This document shows, piece after piece, positions 25,447 through 34,577 of a stretch of DNA of 64,000 bases. The position numbers were made by a program, and so were the translations under genes. The stretch comes from Panacagrimonas sp041603235 (GTDB lineage: Bacteria > Pseudomonadota > Gammaproteobacteria > Nevskiales > Nevskiaceae). Numbering within the stretch: position 1 is the stretch's first letter; the number at the start of each line of letters is the position of its first letter. The notes below the pieces were generated by a model. That model was not told where the DNA came from. It made no database searches and worked only from the letters and a program-made list of their open reading frames with translations. The stretch spans positions 62,001 through 126,000 of the forward strand of contig JBFIES010000004.1 of the NCBI GenBank assembly GCA_041603235.1, in the 5' to 3' direction.

Positions 25447-26118
25447 CTAGTTGTTGGGCGCGTGGCCAAGTTTTTGGATGATTCCGTCAAACAGCAGCAT
25501 AGTGGTGTCCAGCACGATCGACTGTGTTGGATGATACCCGTCGGCGATCCAGCGCATTGCTATATGTACCGTAGCTCCAATCAAACCACTGGCGATTAGA
25601 TTCATGTCTGGAATATCGGTAGGGGAGCCGGTCGAAGTGGATGCTGTCATTTGTTCGAGCAGGGTAGCAAAGCGCAGGGTCGCTGCTTGCGCCCGTCGTT
25701 CCATGCCCGGGCTCACAGTCAGTACTTCCATCATCAAGATGCGCGCGACTCTCGCATCCTCTCTGAGCAAACCAAAAAAAGCATCGAGACCGGCACGCGC
25801 CATGTTGCCCAACTTGGGCGCGCAAGGTGCGGTGGCGGTTAGAAGCCGGTCTTGCAGTCGTTCGACTGCGCCGTCATAGACCGCGGCGAACAAGTCTTCC
25901 CGGCCGCTAAAAGACTCGTAAAAGTATCGTTCAGTCAGTTTGGCTTGTTGGCACAACTGCTTGACCGTGACAGCGTGATAGCCGTGGTCGCCAAAGCAGA
26001 CCAGACCGGCGTCAACGAACTGCTGACGACGCTCGGCAACGCGCTCATTCGCGGAGACCCCGCGATACGGGCGCTTCCGTCTTGAGCTTGTGGCTTTACC
26101 AGAGGTGGTTTTACTCAT
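25447..26118 (-). CDS. TetR-family transcriptional regulator
   Basis: The N-terminal helix-turn-helix reads RRQQFVDAGLVCFGDHGYHAVTVKQLCQQAKLTERYFYESFSGREDLFAAVYD (about residues 30-85), with the TERYFYESF recognition segment typical of the family. The remainder is a helical ligand domain of the kind seen in regulators of lipid genes. I choose the ATG at 26118 (223 residues) because the upstream frame runs through the operator-like repeats at 26141-26174. It is divergent from an SDR gene and upstream of the MBL hydrolase, and probably controls both directions. Confidence 0.9.
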   Translation of the reverse strand: MSKTTSGKATSSRRKRPYRGVSANERVAERRQQFVDAGLVCFGDHGYHAVTVKQLCQQAKLTERYFYESFSGREDLFAAVYDGAVERLQDRLLTATAPCAPKLGNMARAGLDAFFGLLREDARVARILMMEVLTVSPGMERRAQAATLRFATLLEQMTASTSTGSPTDIPDMNLIASGLIGATVHIAMRWIADGYHPTQSIVLDTTMLLFDGIIQKLGHAPNN

Positions 26119-26127
26119 GGGCAAAGA

Positions 26128-26174
26128 TTGACATGGATCATTGTCACAAATAAAGTGACAACACATCTTGTCAC
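26128..26174. promoter_or_regulatory. TetR-type operator half-sites overlapping a promoter
   Basis: TTGTCAC (26141-26147) and GTGACAA (26155-26161) form a perfect inverted repeat with a 7-base spacer, and a third TTGTCAC lies at 26168-26174. On the plus strand a consensus -35 TTGACA (26128-26133) and a -10 TAAAGT (26151-26156) with 17-base spacing embrace the repeats, pointing toward the SDR gene. Repressor binding would block this promoter; the assignment to the adjacent TetR protein is inference. Confidence 0.6.
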
Positions 26175-26452
26175 TAAATAAAGGACCGCAATCAGGTTCG
26201 TCGGGGGAGCAAGGCGGCATGTCAATCATTCCATTGTCGTCTCCGTATCAAGCGCGTCGTATCACGCGCCGCGTGGCCGCCCACCTGACGAGCTTCCGAG
26301 TGACTTTCCAATTTGAGCAAGCGGCTGTGCTTCTTGGCCCGACCAGGGCAGGTTCGAGCACATCGTCTGTGCCGGCTGCCACCGTTCACAGCACCCAACG
26401 CTGACCCGCTACATCACTTCACATTGCAACCCAAAACAGGAGCGCCCACCCC

Positions 26453-27310
26453 ATGAAATCATTCGATCAGAAAGTAGCTGCCGTCACCGGCGCGGGCTCC
26501 GGTATGGGCAGAGAGCTGTGTATTCAGCTAGTACAGCAGGGCTGTAGCGTCGCTGCCAGTGACGTTAACGAAGCGGGGCTGGCAGAGACCGTCAAGATGG
26601 CCGAGGCAGTGTGTAGCAACGGCGCGCGAGTCACCTCCAAAAAACTGGACGTGTCGGACAGGGAAGCCGTCCATGCTTGGGCCGATGAAGTTGTAGCCGA
26701 TTACGGGAAGGTCAATCTGATATTCAATAACGCCGGTGTGGCGCACGGCGCGACCATCGAATCTGCGAGTTACGAAGATTTCGAATGGATCATGGGCATC
26801 AATTTCTGGGGCGTCGTGTATGGCACCAAGGCTTTTTTGCCCCACCTGAAAGCATCGGGTGAGGGCCACGTGATCAATACATCCAGTGTCTTTGGCCTGA
26901 TTGGCGTGCCGACACAGGGCACCTACAACGCAACCAAATTTGCGGTTCGGGGTTTCACGGAGGCTTTGCGCCAAGAACTTGATCTGCAGGGATCAGCCGT
27001 GAGCGCGACGAGTGTCCATCCGGGCGGCATCAAGACCAATATCGCCAATGCTGCGCGCTTTGACGACAGCGCTTCAAGCATTACTGGGCAGAGTCAGGAA
27101 GACAGCAAGCGCAATTTCGAGAAGCTCTTCCGAACGACCGCTGCCGACGCTGCAGCTGTGATCCTGAAGGGTGTGAAGAAGAATTCGCGACGCGTTCTCA
27201 TCGGCTCGGATGCCTATCTGATCGATACCATGCAGCGCATCCTGCCTTCGACTTATCAACGTTTGCTGGGCAGCGCTGCCAAGCGTCAGAAAAATAAACA
27301 GCGGAGTTGA
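26453..27310 (+). CDS. Short-chain dehydrogenase/reductase
   Basis: A classical SDR of 285 residues: cofactor loop TGAGSGMG (residues 12-19), NNAG at about 91, catalytic Ser in NTSSVFG and Tyr/Lys in YNATKFAVRG. The Asp after the second strand (ASDVN) suggests NAD rather than NADP. The C-terminal extension ends in KRQKNKQRS. It lies downstream of the TetR operator and a good AGGAG (about ten bases before the ATG), and is followed on the same strand by the wax ester synthase gene. The substrate is unknown; a fatty aldehyde, alcohol or 3-hydroxyacyl compound would fit the context. Confidence 0.9.
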   Translation: MKSFDQKVAAVTGAGSGMGRELCIQLVQQGCSVAASDVNEAGLAETVKMAEAVCSNGARVTSKKLDVSDREAVHAWADEVVADYGKVNLIFNNAGVAHGATIESASYEDFEWIMGINFWGVVYGTKAFLPHLKASGEGHVINTSSVFGLIGVPTQGTYNATKFAVRGFTEALRQELDLQGSAVSATSVHPGGIKTNIANAARFDDSASSITGQSQEDSKRNFEKLFRTTAADAAAVILKGVKKNSRRVLIGSDAYLIDTMQRILPSTYQRLLGSAAKRQKNKQRS

Positions 27311-27415
27311 TCCTCTGGCTCCTCCCGCGGGGCGCTGCGGTTTTGCAATTGCCGGACTCGCGTTGCAGTCTTGGCGCTGAAACAACAGCGGCGCAAAAGT
27401 CGCGGGAGGAGTCCA

Positions 27416-28771
27416 TTGAAGTCATTGAGTCCGCTCGACCAGGCGTTTCTGGTCCTTGAACGTCGCAATCAGCCCATGCATGTGGGGGGGCTGTTGCTAT
27501 TCACGCCTCCTGAGGGCGCGACTCCCGAGGACATCCGCAAAATGGCGGAGGACATGCGTGCCAATGAGGATGCGCAGCCTCCCTTCAATATGCGGCTTTC
27601 CCGCAAGCTCGGCGTGCCCATGTGGACGCCGGACAAGGAGTTCGACCTTTCGCATCATTTCCGGCATATCGCGCTCCCGCAGCCCGGGCGCATTCGCGAA
27701 TTGCTGGCCATGGTTTCGACGCTGCATTCAAGCTTGCTGGATCGCGAGTTTCCTCTGTGGGAAACAACGCTTATTGAAGGCGTCGCGGACGGGCGTTTCG
27801 CCTTGTACAACAAGATGCATCACTCGCTGGTCGACGGTGTCGCCAGCATGCGCCTGACTGAAGCCATCCTCTCGGCTAATCCTGATGCAAGAAACATGGC
27901 GCCGCCCTGGGCCATCAAGCGCTATTCAAAGGCGAAGCGAGCAGGGATTCCCGGGCCCACCAGCGCGATCAGCAATGCGATCTCTCAGGTGCGCACGCAG
28001 GCCCGGTCTGTTCCCGCCGTGACAAAGGCCTTGCTCAGCACCTTTCAGCAGGCACGCAAGGAACCCGAATTTGGCGCCTTGTTCCAGGCGCCCGTCACCA
28101 TCTTCAATCGCAAGATTGGAAACGCCAGACGCTTTGCCGCTCAGTCATGGCCGATGAGTCGCGTGCGCACCATCAGCAAGAAGCTTGGATGCACGATCAA
28201 TGATGTCGTGCTTGCCATGTGCTCGTCTGCGCTTCGCACCTACCTGATCGAACAGGACGCGCTGCCATCAAAGCCGCTGATCACGATGATGCCGATGAGT
28301 CTGCGCAAGGACGATAGTGATGGCGGTAACCAGATCAGCATGGTGCTGGCGAATCTGGCGACGCACCTTTCTGATCCGGGAGAACGGCTGGCTCTGATCC
28401 GTCGCAGTGTGCAGGCATCCAAGCAGCGACTTGGGCAGATGTCCACGGCGGAAATCATGAACTACACGGCTCTGCTTGCGGGTCCATCCGGCCTGAACAT
28501 GATTACCGGTGTGGCGCCAGAAAAGCAGCTCTACAACGTGATCATTTCCAATGTGCCCGGACCCAAGCGAACCCTGTACTGGAATGGCGCAAAAATGGAT
28601 GGCATGTATCCGGTGTCCATTCCATTCAACGGCATGGCGCTGAACATCACCCTTGTAAGCTATGACGACCAGTTGAATTTTGGTCTGACGGCCTGCAGAC
28701 GGTCTGTTCCCCATGTTCAGCGGCTGCTGGAATACCTGGAGCAGGGACTGCTTGAGCTGGAGAAGCTGTAG
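27416..28771 (+). CDS. Wax ester synthase/diacylglycerol O-acyltransferase
   Basis: The bifunctional WS/DGAT family esterifies acyl-CoA to fatty alcohols or diacylglycerol, making storage lipid. The active-site motif H135-H136-S-L-V-D140-G is present, with PLWETTLIEG before it and VVLAMCSSALRTYL and NVPGPKRTLYWNGAKM later, all family landmarks. I choose the TTG at 27416 because GGGAGGAG (27404-27411) sits just before it and it yields the usual opening MKSLSPLDQAFLVLE; the frame also extends 15 codons upstream. The protein is about 451 residues, as in relatives. It converges on the minus-strand SDR gene with 28 bases between. Confidence 0.93.
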   Translation: MKSLSPLDQAFLVLERRNQPMHVGGLLLFTPPEGATPEDIRKMAEDMRANEDAQPPFNMRLSRKLGVPMWTPDKEFDLSHHFRHIALPQPGRIRELLAMVSTLHSSLLDREFPLWETTLIEGVADGRFALYNKMHHSLVDGVASMRLTEAILSANPDARNMAPPWAIKRYSKAKRAGIPGPTSAISNAISQVRTQARSVPAVTKALLSTFQQARKEPEFGALFQAPVTIFNRKIGNARRFAAQSWPMSRVRTISKKLGCTINDVVLAMCSSALRTYLIEQDALPSKPLITMMPMSLRKDDSDGGNQISMVLANLATHLSDPGERLALIRRSVQASKQRLGQMSTAEIMNYTALLAGPSGLNMITGVAPEKQLYNVIISNVPGPKRTLYWNGAKMDGMYPVSIPFNGMALNITLVSYDDQLNFGLTACRRSVPHVQRLLEYLEQGLLELEKL

Positions 28772-28799
28772 CGGGCCGGCGAGGGGGAACAGCTGCAGG

Positions 28800-29588
28800 T
28801 CAGGCCTGCGACAACTTCGCAGTAACAGCGCGATGCAAGCGATCGGGCAGAAAACAGGTGGCTCTGTAGAGGGCGTGTGTTTGTGCCCCAACCAGCCAAT
28901 GAACCTTGTGGCGGCCGCGATGGTGGGCAGCCTTCCAGATGGTGCGGGCCACGTCTTGCGCTGTCAGTCTGACGCCCAGCGATTTGAGTGAAGCCAGGTC
29001 CAGACCATCAACCATGTTGGTTTTGACAAACAAGGGCCAGATGTCGCTGACCCGAATGCCGTGTTTCCGCCACTCCAGATCCAATGCTTCGGTCAGTCCG
29101 CGAACGGCAAATTTGGTGGACGAGTAGCTGGCCAGATCGGCCGCGCCATAAATGGCAGAGGCTGAGGCCAGGTTGATCAGGCGCGCATCATCGCTGTCAC
29201 GCAGATAACTGAAAGCGCGGTGGCATCCATTCATGACGCCCTTTAGGTTGACGTCCACAATCGCGTGATGGGCGTCAAGTTCAATCTCCTCGAATGAGCC
29301 GGATTGCGCGATGCCCGCGTTGTTGAGCAGCACGTTCAACTGACCGCCGCTGCGTTGAACAAAGGCAGCAAGCTGCGTGGCCCAATCCTGAACATCAACA
29401 ACATCCAGCTTGCCGGCGTGTGTTGTATTTGGGCCCAGCTCCTCTGCAAGGCGCTGCACAGCATCGGTGTCCACATCGTACAAACCCACGAACCAACCGC
29501 CTTCATGAAAGAGCTTGGCAGTTGCTTTCCCGATGCCTTGGGCAGCGCCGGTGATGAAGATCGATTTCGTGCGTTGGCCGGAAGTCAT
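28800..29588 (-). CDS. Short-chain dehydrogenase/reductase
   Basis: A second classical SDR, 262 residues: TGAAQGIGK (about residues 13-21), the acidic LYDVD that favours NAD, NNAG, catalytic Ser in ASASAIYG and YSSTKFAVRG. It resembles the SDR group often found beside wax ester synthases and acyl-CoA genes. It starts immediately after the stop codon of the esterase gene upstream (TAG then ATG), so it is translationally linked with that gene and mnmA. The substrate is not evident. Confidence 0.9.
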   Translation of the reverse strand: MTSGQRTKSIFITGAAQGIGKATAKLFHEGGWFVGLYDVDTDAVQRLAEELGPNTTHAGKLDVVDVQDWATQLAAFVQRSGGQLNVLLNNAGIAQSGSFEEIELDAHHAIVDVNLKGVMNGCHRAFSYLRDSDDARLINLASASAIYGAADLASYSSTKFAVRGLTEALDLEWRKHGIRVSDIWPLFVKTNMVDGLDLASLKSLGVRLTAQDVARTIWKAAHHRGRHKVHWLVGAQTHALYRATCFLPDRLHRAVTAKLSQA

Positions 29589-30512
29589 CTATGAGTCCTG
29601 CGTTTCGGTGGACCGAGCACTGCCCAGCGATTCCCAATGCAGGGTCATGAATTGACCCATTCGCACCAGTGCCTGGTCCGCTACGTCCAGCAGGCCACCA
29701 TGGATGTGGTAGTCGTGCCACATGTCCGGCTCAACTTCCAACGTCACCTCCACGCCGACGGCTTTGGCGTTTTCGGCAAGACGTTCGGAGTCGCTCAGAA
29801 GAATTTCATCTGCGCCTACCTGAATCAGAAGTGGCGGCAAGCCGCGGAGCTCTGCAAACAGAGGTGATATGCGTGCGTCGCGTTTCTGCAGTCCGCTGCG
29901 ATACGCGTCTGCGGCGCGGCGCAGCCAGTGGGTGCTGAGCATAGGATCCTTTGCGGCCAAGCGCTGGATGCTTTCTCCGGACAGTGACAGGTCTGTCCAT
30001 GGCGAAATCAGGGCAATGCTGGCGGGCAAGGGCTGACGATCATTCATCAGTGCCAGCACCGTGCTCAGCACCAGACCAGCGCCAGCAGAATCACCCGCAA
30101 AGGAAATATCCTGGGGTCGAAAGCGCTGTAGCAGATTCCTGTAGGCACGCAGCGCATCTTCCATGCCCGCCGGATAGGGATTCTCCGGCGCCAGTCGGTA
30201 CTCCAGCGCGAGAACGCTGGCGCCGGTATTCACCGCAAGGCGCGAAGTAATCGCCTTGTGGCTGTCGGCTGAACCGGTGGTATATCCACCGCCATGCAGA
30301 TAAAGAATCACGCGACCGAGATCGCGCTTCTTGCAGCGAACCCACTGCCCGGAAAAAGAAGGGCTCGCAGATTCAGTCGTGGTGTTGCGCGCGCGCAAGC
30401 TTGTTTCGGAGATAAAACCGAGCCACAGGCGCTGTACGCCCACAGGCAGTGGCAGGCTCATGACCCCTTTGAATGCAATCCTGAGGCTCAGCCGCAGCAA
30501 GATTCTGATCAA
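29589..30512 (-). CDS. Alpha/beta hydrolase (hormone-sensitive lipase type esterase)
   Basis: The HSL family layout is clear: oxyanion motif LHGGGYTTGS, nucleophile elbow AGDSAGAGL, Asp in VGADEILLSDS and His in MWHDYHIHGG. No signal peptide is seen, only an N-terminal amphipathic helix. The start is probably the TTG overlapping the mnmA stop (TTGA); an ATG 17 codons further in (30461) is the alternative and would remove the helix. Such enzymes hydrolyse short or medium acyl esters. With the SDR downstream it forms a likely lipid-processing pair. Confidence 0.87.
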   Translation of the reverse strand: MIRILLRLSLRIAFKGVMSLPLPVGVQRLWLGFISETSLRARNTTTESASPSFSGQWVRCKKRDLGRVILYLHGGGYTTGSADSHKAITSRLAVNTGASVLALEYRLAPENPYPAGMEDALRAYRNLLQRFRPQDISFAGDSAGAGLVLSTVLALMNDRQPLPASIALISPWTDLSLSGESIQRLAAKDPMLSTHWLRRAADAYRSGLQKRDARISPLFAELRGLPPLLIQVGADEILLSDSERLAENAKAVGVEVTLEVEPDMWHDYHIHGGLLDVADQALVRMGQFMTLHWESLGSARSTETQDS

Positions 30513-31636
30513 GCTATTTCCTTGTTCGGCGTCCGCGATGCGACAGAACCTGCGGACGGCGCAGTTGATTCAATTTGTCCGCCACCAAGGCAGTAGTTTC
30601 CATCATAGAGGACGCAGTACTGGCCCGGTGCTACTGCGCGCTGCGCAGAATCGAATTCCACCGTGACACTTCCGTCAGCTTCTTCATGGGCTGTGCAGGC
30701 TTGCAGTGCCTGCCGGTGACGAATGCGAGCCTGCAGTCTTGCGGGAAACTTTGCGTATCGTTCGATCCAGGAAAAAGGTCCGGTCTTCAGTGATTGGCTC
30801 ATCAGCAAAGGGTGATGGGCTTCCTGCGAAACTCGCAGCACCCCCGACTCCGTGTCTTTGGCCACCACGTACCAGGGCGCATCACGCGCGCCGCGCCTGC
30901 CGCCGATCGCCAGGCCGCGTCGCTGTCCCAGCGTATGAAACATCAAGCCTTGGTGCTGACCGACTTCATTGCCGTCATCGTCAATCATCGGGCCGGGCTC
31001 AGGCTTCAGATGATTCTCAAGAAACTGACGGAAGGGCCGCTCTCCGATGAAGCAAATGCCGGTGGAATCCTTTCGGCGATGATTGGGCAAGCCTGCAGTG
31101 CGCGCCAATTCTCGAACTTCCGGTTTGCTCAGTTCGCCAATGGGAAACAGCACCTGCTCGAATTGCGCGCGCTCGACCAAGGCGAGGAAATAGGTCTGAT
31201 CCTTGTCCGGGGTCACTGATTGCAGCAGTCGCGGCCCTTGTGGGCCGTGCTCCAATTGAGCGTAGTGGCCGGTCGCAACAAAGTCTGCGCCCAGCCGCAA
31301 TGCGTGATCGCGAAACGGTTTGAATTTGACCTCGCGATTGCACAACAAATCCGGGTTGGGCGTGCGCCCGGCCTTGTATTCATCCAGGAAAGACTGAAAG
31401 ACGCGCTCCCGGTATTCTGCAGAAAAATCGACTCTGTGCAGGGTGATCCCCAATTCATCCGCGACCTCGCGGGCGGCTTGGAAATCTTCGGCCGCAGTGC
31501 AGTAGGCCTGTTCGTCTTCGGTCCAGTTCTGCATGAACATTCCAGACACGCGATAGCCCTGCTGCTGCAGGCGCCAGGCCGCAACCGCAGAATCAACGCC
31601 GCCGGAGAGCCCGACCATGACATGTGCTTTGCTCAT
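30509..31636 (-). CDS. mnmA: tRNA-specific 2-thiouridylase MnmA
   Basis: MnmA places sulfur on the wobble uridine of Lys, Glu and Gln tRNAs. The PP-loop GLSGGVDSAVAAW, the TPNPDLLCNREVKF stretch with the catalytic Cys, and the second Cys in DSTGICFIGERPFRQFL are present, followed by TLGQRRGLAIGG. The ATG at 31636 gives 375 residues; the frame is open further upstream without similarity. Its divergent neighbour starts 77 bases away. Confidence 0.96.
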   Translation of the reverse strand: MSKAHVMVGLSGGVDSAVAAWRLQQQGYRVSGMFMQNWTEDEQAYCTAAEDFQAAREVADELGITLHRVDFSAEYRERVFQSFLDEYKAGRTPNPDLLCNREVKFKPFRDHALRLGADFVATGHYAQLEHGPQGPRLLQSVTPDKDQTYFLALVERAQFEQVLFPIGELSKPEVRELARTAGLPNHRRKDSTGICFIGERPFRQFLENHLKPEPGPMIDDDGNEVGQHQGLMFHTLGQRRGLAIGGRRGARDAPWYVVAKDTESGVLRVSQEAHHPLLMSQSLKTGPFSWIERYAKFPARLQARIRHRQALQACTAHEEADGSVTVEFDSAQRAVAPGQYCVLYDGNYCLGGGQIESTAPSAGSVASRTPNKEIA

Positions 31637-31712
31637 GGACGTAATGATCGGCCATATGGCGGGTAATTGGCAGGGCAGGCGTTTTACTGCAGTGCCGGTA
31701 TAGTCCGCCTGT

Positions 31713-33128
31713 ATGGAGGACGTCACTCAAATAACTGATCGCGCACAGCGTTTGTACGTTGAACTCGTGTGCAGAAAAGAAGAAGCGGAAGGGCATCCCG
31801 CTATTGCGCCGGAGGCCGAAGCGCAGGCCATAAAAAATGGTGGCAGTTTTGCGGAACGGATTCTCTTGCGCGCTGTTTCTCTGCCGGACGCCGAACATTC
31901 CATGATTCAGGTTCAACAGGTGTTGCGAACCGGTCGTCAGGTTCTTGTTGGCGCCCTCTTGATCGCAGCGTTTCTAGGCGTGGCGGCAGCCAGTTCCGCC
32001 TTGCAGGGCGCCGGATCGGTGAGCCTGCCGATGATCCTGCTGACGCTCATCGGAGTGAATCTCGCATCGTTAGTGCTCTGGTTGATGTTCCAATTATTGG
32101 GGAGGCGATCCGGCGGCCTGATTCGAAGCATCTGGCAAAAGCTGAGCGCGCGATTCGTTGATCGCGCCAACATCCCAAAGGGCCAGTATCGATTCGATCT
32201 GGCAAGCGTGGCGGAGTTGACCACCGGTCGAGGGGGGCGCTGGCGACTCGGCGTCATGACACATGCCGTGTGGCTGGCCTATACCTTTGCGGGTTTGTTG
32301 AGCCTGACCGTTCTGCTTGTAGTCAGCCGTTATGAGCTGAGCTGGCAGACCACCTTGCTCAGCCCCGAGGGCCTGCATGCCTGGGCGGACAAGATGTCAT
32401 ACGCACCTCGGCTGCTGGGCGCAGCCGGTCCTGATGTCCTGCCATTGAATGGCGAGCTCAGCGCAGAGCATCGGCAAGGTTGGGCGATCTGGATGTTGTT
32501 GGCCGTCGTCAGTTACAGCCTGCTGCCAAGGCTGATCGCTTTGGTGCTGTGCTGGATTCTTGCAGCGCGTGAACAGGCGGGTTGGGCACGTGATCTCTCG
32601 CGTCCGGGCTTTGCGCGCCTGCGCGCCCGGTTGATGCCAGATCATTCTGCGGTCTCGGTAATCGACGCGGACGAATCGGACACGCCAAGTGCGAACTTCC
32701 CGGATAAAGGGTTAGCAGTGGAATTGCCCGAATCTGGTTTGTTCGCCGTCTTTCTGGAGCGTGCAGGCGAGGAGCGCGATGCGGATCTGACCTGGCTTGA
32801 TCCGGTAGAAGACGCCGCTAGCCTGCAAAAGGCAGTGGAAGAAATACAAGCTGGCCGGCCTAGCGGACTGCTGGTTTTCATAGCGGCTACCGCGACGCCG
32901 GATCGAGGCACTGTCCGTGTTCTGGCGCGGCTCGTACAGCCGGCGGATGTTCCCGTCTGGTTGGTCCTGACGGCGCTGCCGCAGCTCAAGGCACGCGGCG
33001 CGCCGGCTTTTGACACACGTGTCGCGGATTGGTCGGCCACTGCCCAGCGCGCCGGCGTGCAGGGTGGGGTGATCGCCTGGGATGATCGACGGCTTCTCGA
33101 ACCAGTGCCAGAGGCAATGCAGCAGTGA
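31713..33128 (+). CDS. DUF2868 membrane protein
   Basis: A 471-residue protein with at least four predicted membrane helices (about residues 74-95, 103-128, 193-216 and 262-287) and a soluble C-terminal half. It matches the DUF2868 family by its build and above all by its partner: it overlaps the DUF3482 GTPase gene by four bases (GTGA), a conserved pair in proteobacteria whose role is unknown. A TATAGT box lies 9 bases before the ATG, so a very short leader is possible. Function not assigned. Confidence 0.8.
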   Translation: MEDVTQITDRAQRLYVELVCRKEEAEGHPAIAPEAEAQAIKNGGSFAERILLRAVSLPDAEHSMIQVQQVLRTGRQVLVGALLIAAFLGVAAASSALQGAGSVSLPMILLTLIGVNLASLVLWLMFQLLGRRSGGLIRSIWQKLSARFVDRANIPKGQYRFDLASVAELTTGRGGRWRLGVMTHAVWLAYTFAGLLSLTVLLVVSRYELSWQTTLLSPEGLHAWADKMSYAPRLLGAAGPDVLPLNGELSAEHRQGWAIWMLLAVVSYSLLPRLIALVLCWILAAREQAGWARDLSRPGFARLRARLMPDHSAVSVIDADESDTPSANFPDKGLAVELPESGLFAVFLERAGEERDADLTWLDPVEDAASLQKAVEEIQAGRPSGLLVFIAATATPDRGTVRVLARLVQPADVPVWLVLTALPQLKARGAPAFDTRVADWSATAQRAGVQGGVIAWDDRRLLEPVPEAMQQ

Positions 33129-34492
33129 GCTCAAAATCCATCATTTCGCTGGCCGTGGTGGGACATACCAATACCGGCAAGACCTCGCTGTTGAGAACCC
33201 TCACCCGCGACCAGAAGTTTGGTGAAGTTTCCGATCGTCCATCAACGACGCGCGAAGTGTCTGCGGTATCCCTTCTCGCGGATAGCGTGCCCGTGATGAC
33301 GCTGTTTGATACGCCAGGACTGGAAGACCCGATGGGCTTGATGGAGCTTCTTGAGGCGGACCAGAATACTTACGAAGACCCCGTTGCGCGGATTGATGCT
33401 TTCCTTGCCACGGATCACGGCGCCGGCAGTTTCGAGCAGGAAGCCAAAGTACTTCGCCAACTCCGCAAAAGCGATGCGGCCTTGTATGTGATCGATGCGC
33501 GTGAACCCATGCTGGCCAAGCATCGCGAGGAACTGCGTCTACTGGCCGAGTGTGGCCGCCCCCTGATGCCGGTCCTGAATTTCGTCGCCAGTCCTGAGAG
33601 TCACCCTGAACAATGGCGTGAGGGCCTCGCGCGAATGGGCCTTCATGTGCTCGCCGATTTCGACACTGTGGTTTTCGAGCACGAGGCTGAGCGCAGCCTG
33701 TTCGCCAAGCTCGAAATCCTGCTGGACGCACACAAGCCAGCGATTCAGTCACTGGCCCGCTTCCGCGATGCCCAGCGAGCTCTGCTGGTCGAGGCTGCGT
33801 GTCGCACCATCGCGGACATGCTGATTGACGTTGCCGGTCTGCGGGTTCGGGTTGAAGCAGAGGGCGACCTGAGCGTGCAGAGTCAGCAGATCGAAGAGGT
33901 CGTCTGCAAAAGTGAGCAGACGTGTGTGGACGATCTATTGACGTTGTTTCAGTTTGACCTGGGTGCTTTTGCGCCGCCCGAGTTGCCATTGGAGCAAGGC
34001 CAGTGGGCGCTGGATCCATTCGATCCAGAGGCCTTGAAAGTCTTCGGAGTGCGAACCGGGTCAGCCATCGCTGCGGGTGCAACCGCAGGGGTTTCGGTTG
34101 ACGCCATGCTCGGTGGCGCAAGCCTTGGAGCGGGCGCCTTGTTGGGAGCCGGTGCCGGGACGGTCTGGAGCTTTTATCAGTCTTTTGGCAAGCGCTGGGT
34201 AGACGAGTTGCGGGGCTACCGAGAATTGAGCGTGGAAGAGCAAACCCTGGCGCTGCTTTCGGCGCGTCAGATTGCCTTGCTGCACGCCTTGCTTCGGCGC
34301 GGGCATGCCAGTACTTCAGCTGTGGAGGCGAAGGCCAGCCGTGGCTGGGTCTCCAAGAATCTGCGCGAGGCCGTCATGCGGGCGAGAGCGCATCCAGACT
34401 GGTCTGCGCTCAATAGCGGCGATCGTGGCCCCCGGCCTGATCAGGCGCTGGTTCCCTTGATGGCTGCGCTGCGCGCGGCGATCAACGGTTGA
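33125..34492 (+). CDS. GTPase with DUF3482 domain
   Basis: The N-terminal domain is a TrmE-Era-like small GTPase: P-loop GHTNTGKTS (G1, about residues 13-20), STTREVSAV (G2), LFDTPGLED (G3) and a less clear NKxD (VLNFV). The C-terminal half is the DUF3482 region with a glycine-rich, possibly membrane-inserted stretch (SAIAAGATAGVSVDAMLGGASLG). With the DUF2868 membrane partner it may act at the inner membrane. The start is a GTG overlapping the upstream stop. A bidirectional terminator follows. Confidence 0.85.
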   Translation: MSSKSIISLAVVGHTNTGKTSLLRTLTRDQKFGEVSDRPSTTREVSAVSLLADSVPVMTLFDTPGLEDPMGLMELLEADQNTYEDPVARIDAFLATDHGAGSFEQEAKVLRQLRKSDAALYVIDAREPMLAKHREELRLLAECGRPLMPVLNFVASPESHPEQWREGLARMGLHVLADFDTVVFEHEAERSLFAKLEILLDAHKPAIQSLARFRDAQRALLVEAACRTIADMLIDVAGLRVRVEAEGDLSVQSQQIEEVVCKSEQTCVDDLLTLFQFDLGAFAPPELPLEQGQWALDPFDPEALKVFGVRTGSAIAAGATAGVSVDAMLGGASLGAGALLGAGAGTVWSFYQSFGKRWVDELRGYRELSVEEQTLALLSARQIALLHALLRRGHASTSAVEAKASRGWVSKNLREAVMRARAHPDWSALNSGDRGPRPDQALVPLMAALRAAING

Positions 34493-34507
34493 TGTCACGC
34501 CAATAAA

Positions 34508-34543
34508 AAAGACCCGCTGAAACCGAGATTTCAGCGGGTCTTT
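34508..34543. terminator. Bidirectional terminator between the GTPase gene and rplY
   Basis: A perfect 15-bp stem, AAAGACCCGCTGAAA (34508-34522) with TTTCAGCGGGTCTTT (34529-34543), has a 6-base loop and A/T flanks on both sides. It serves two convergent genes. Confidence 0.92.
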
Positions 34544-34577
34544 CGTAGGGGCAGGGCTTGGAAGCCCTGAGGCGCTC

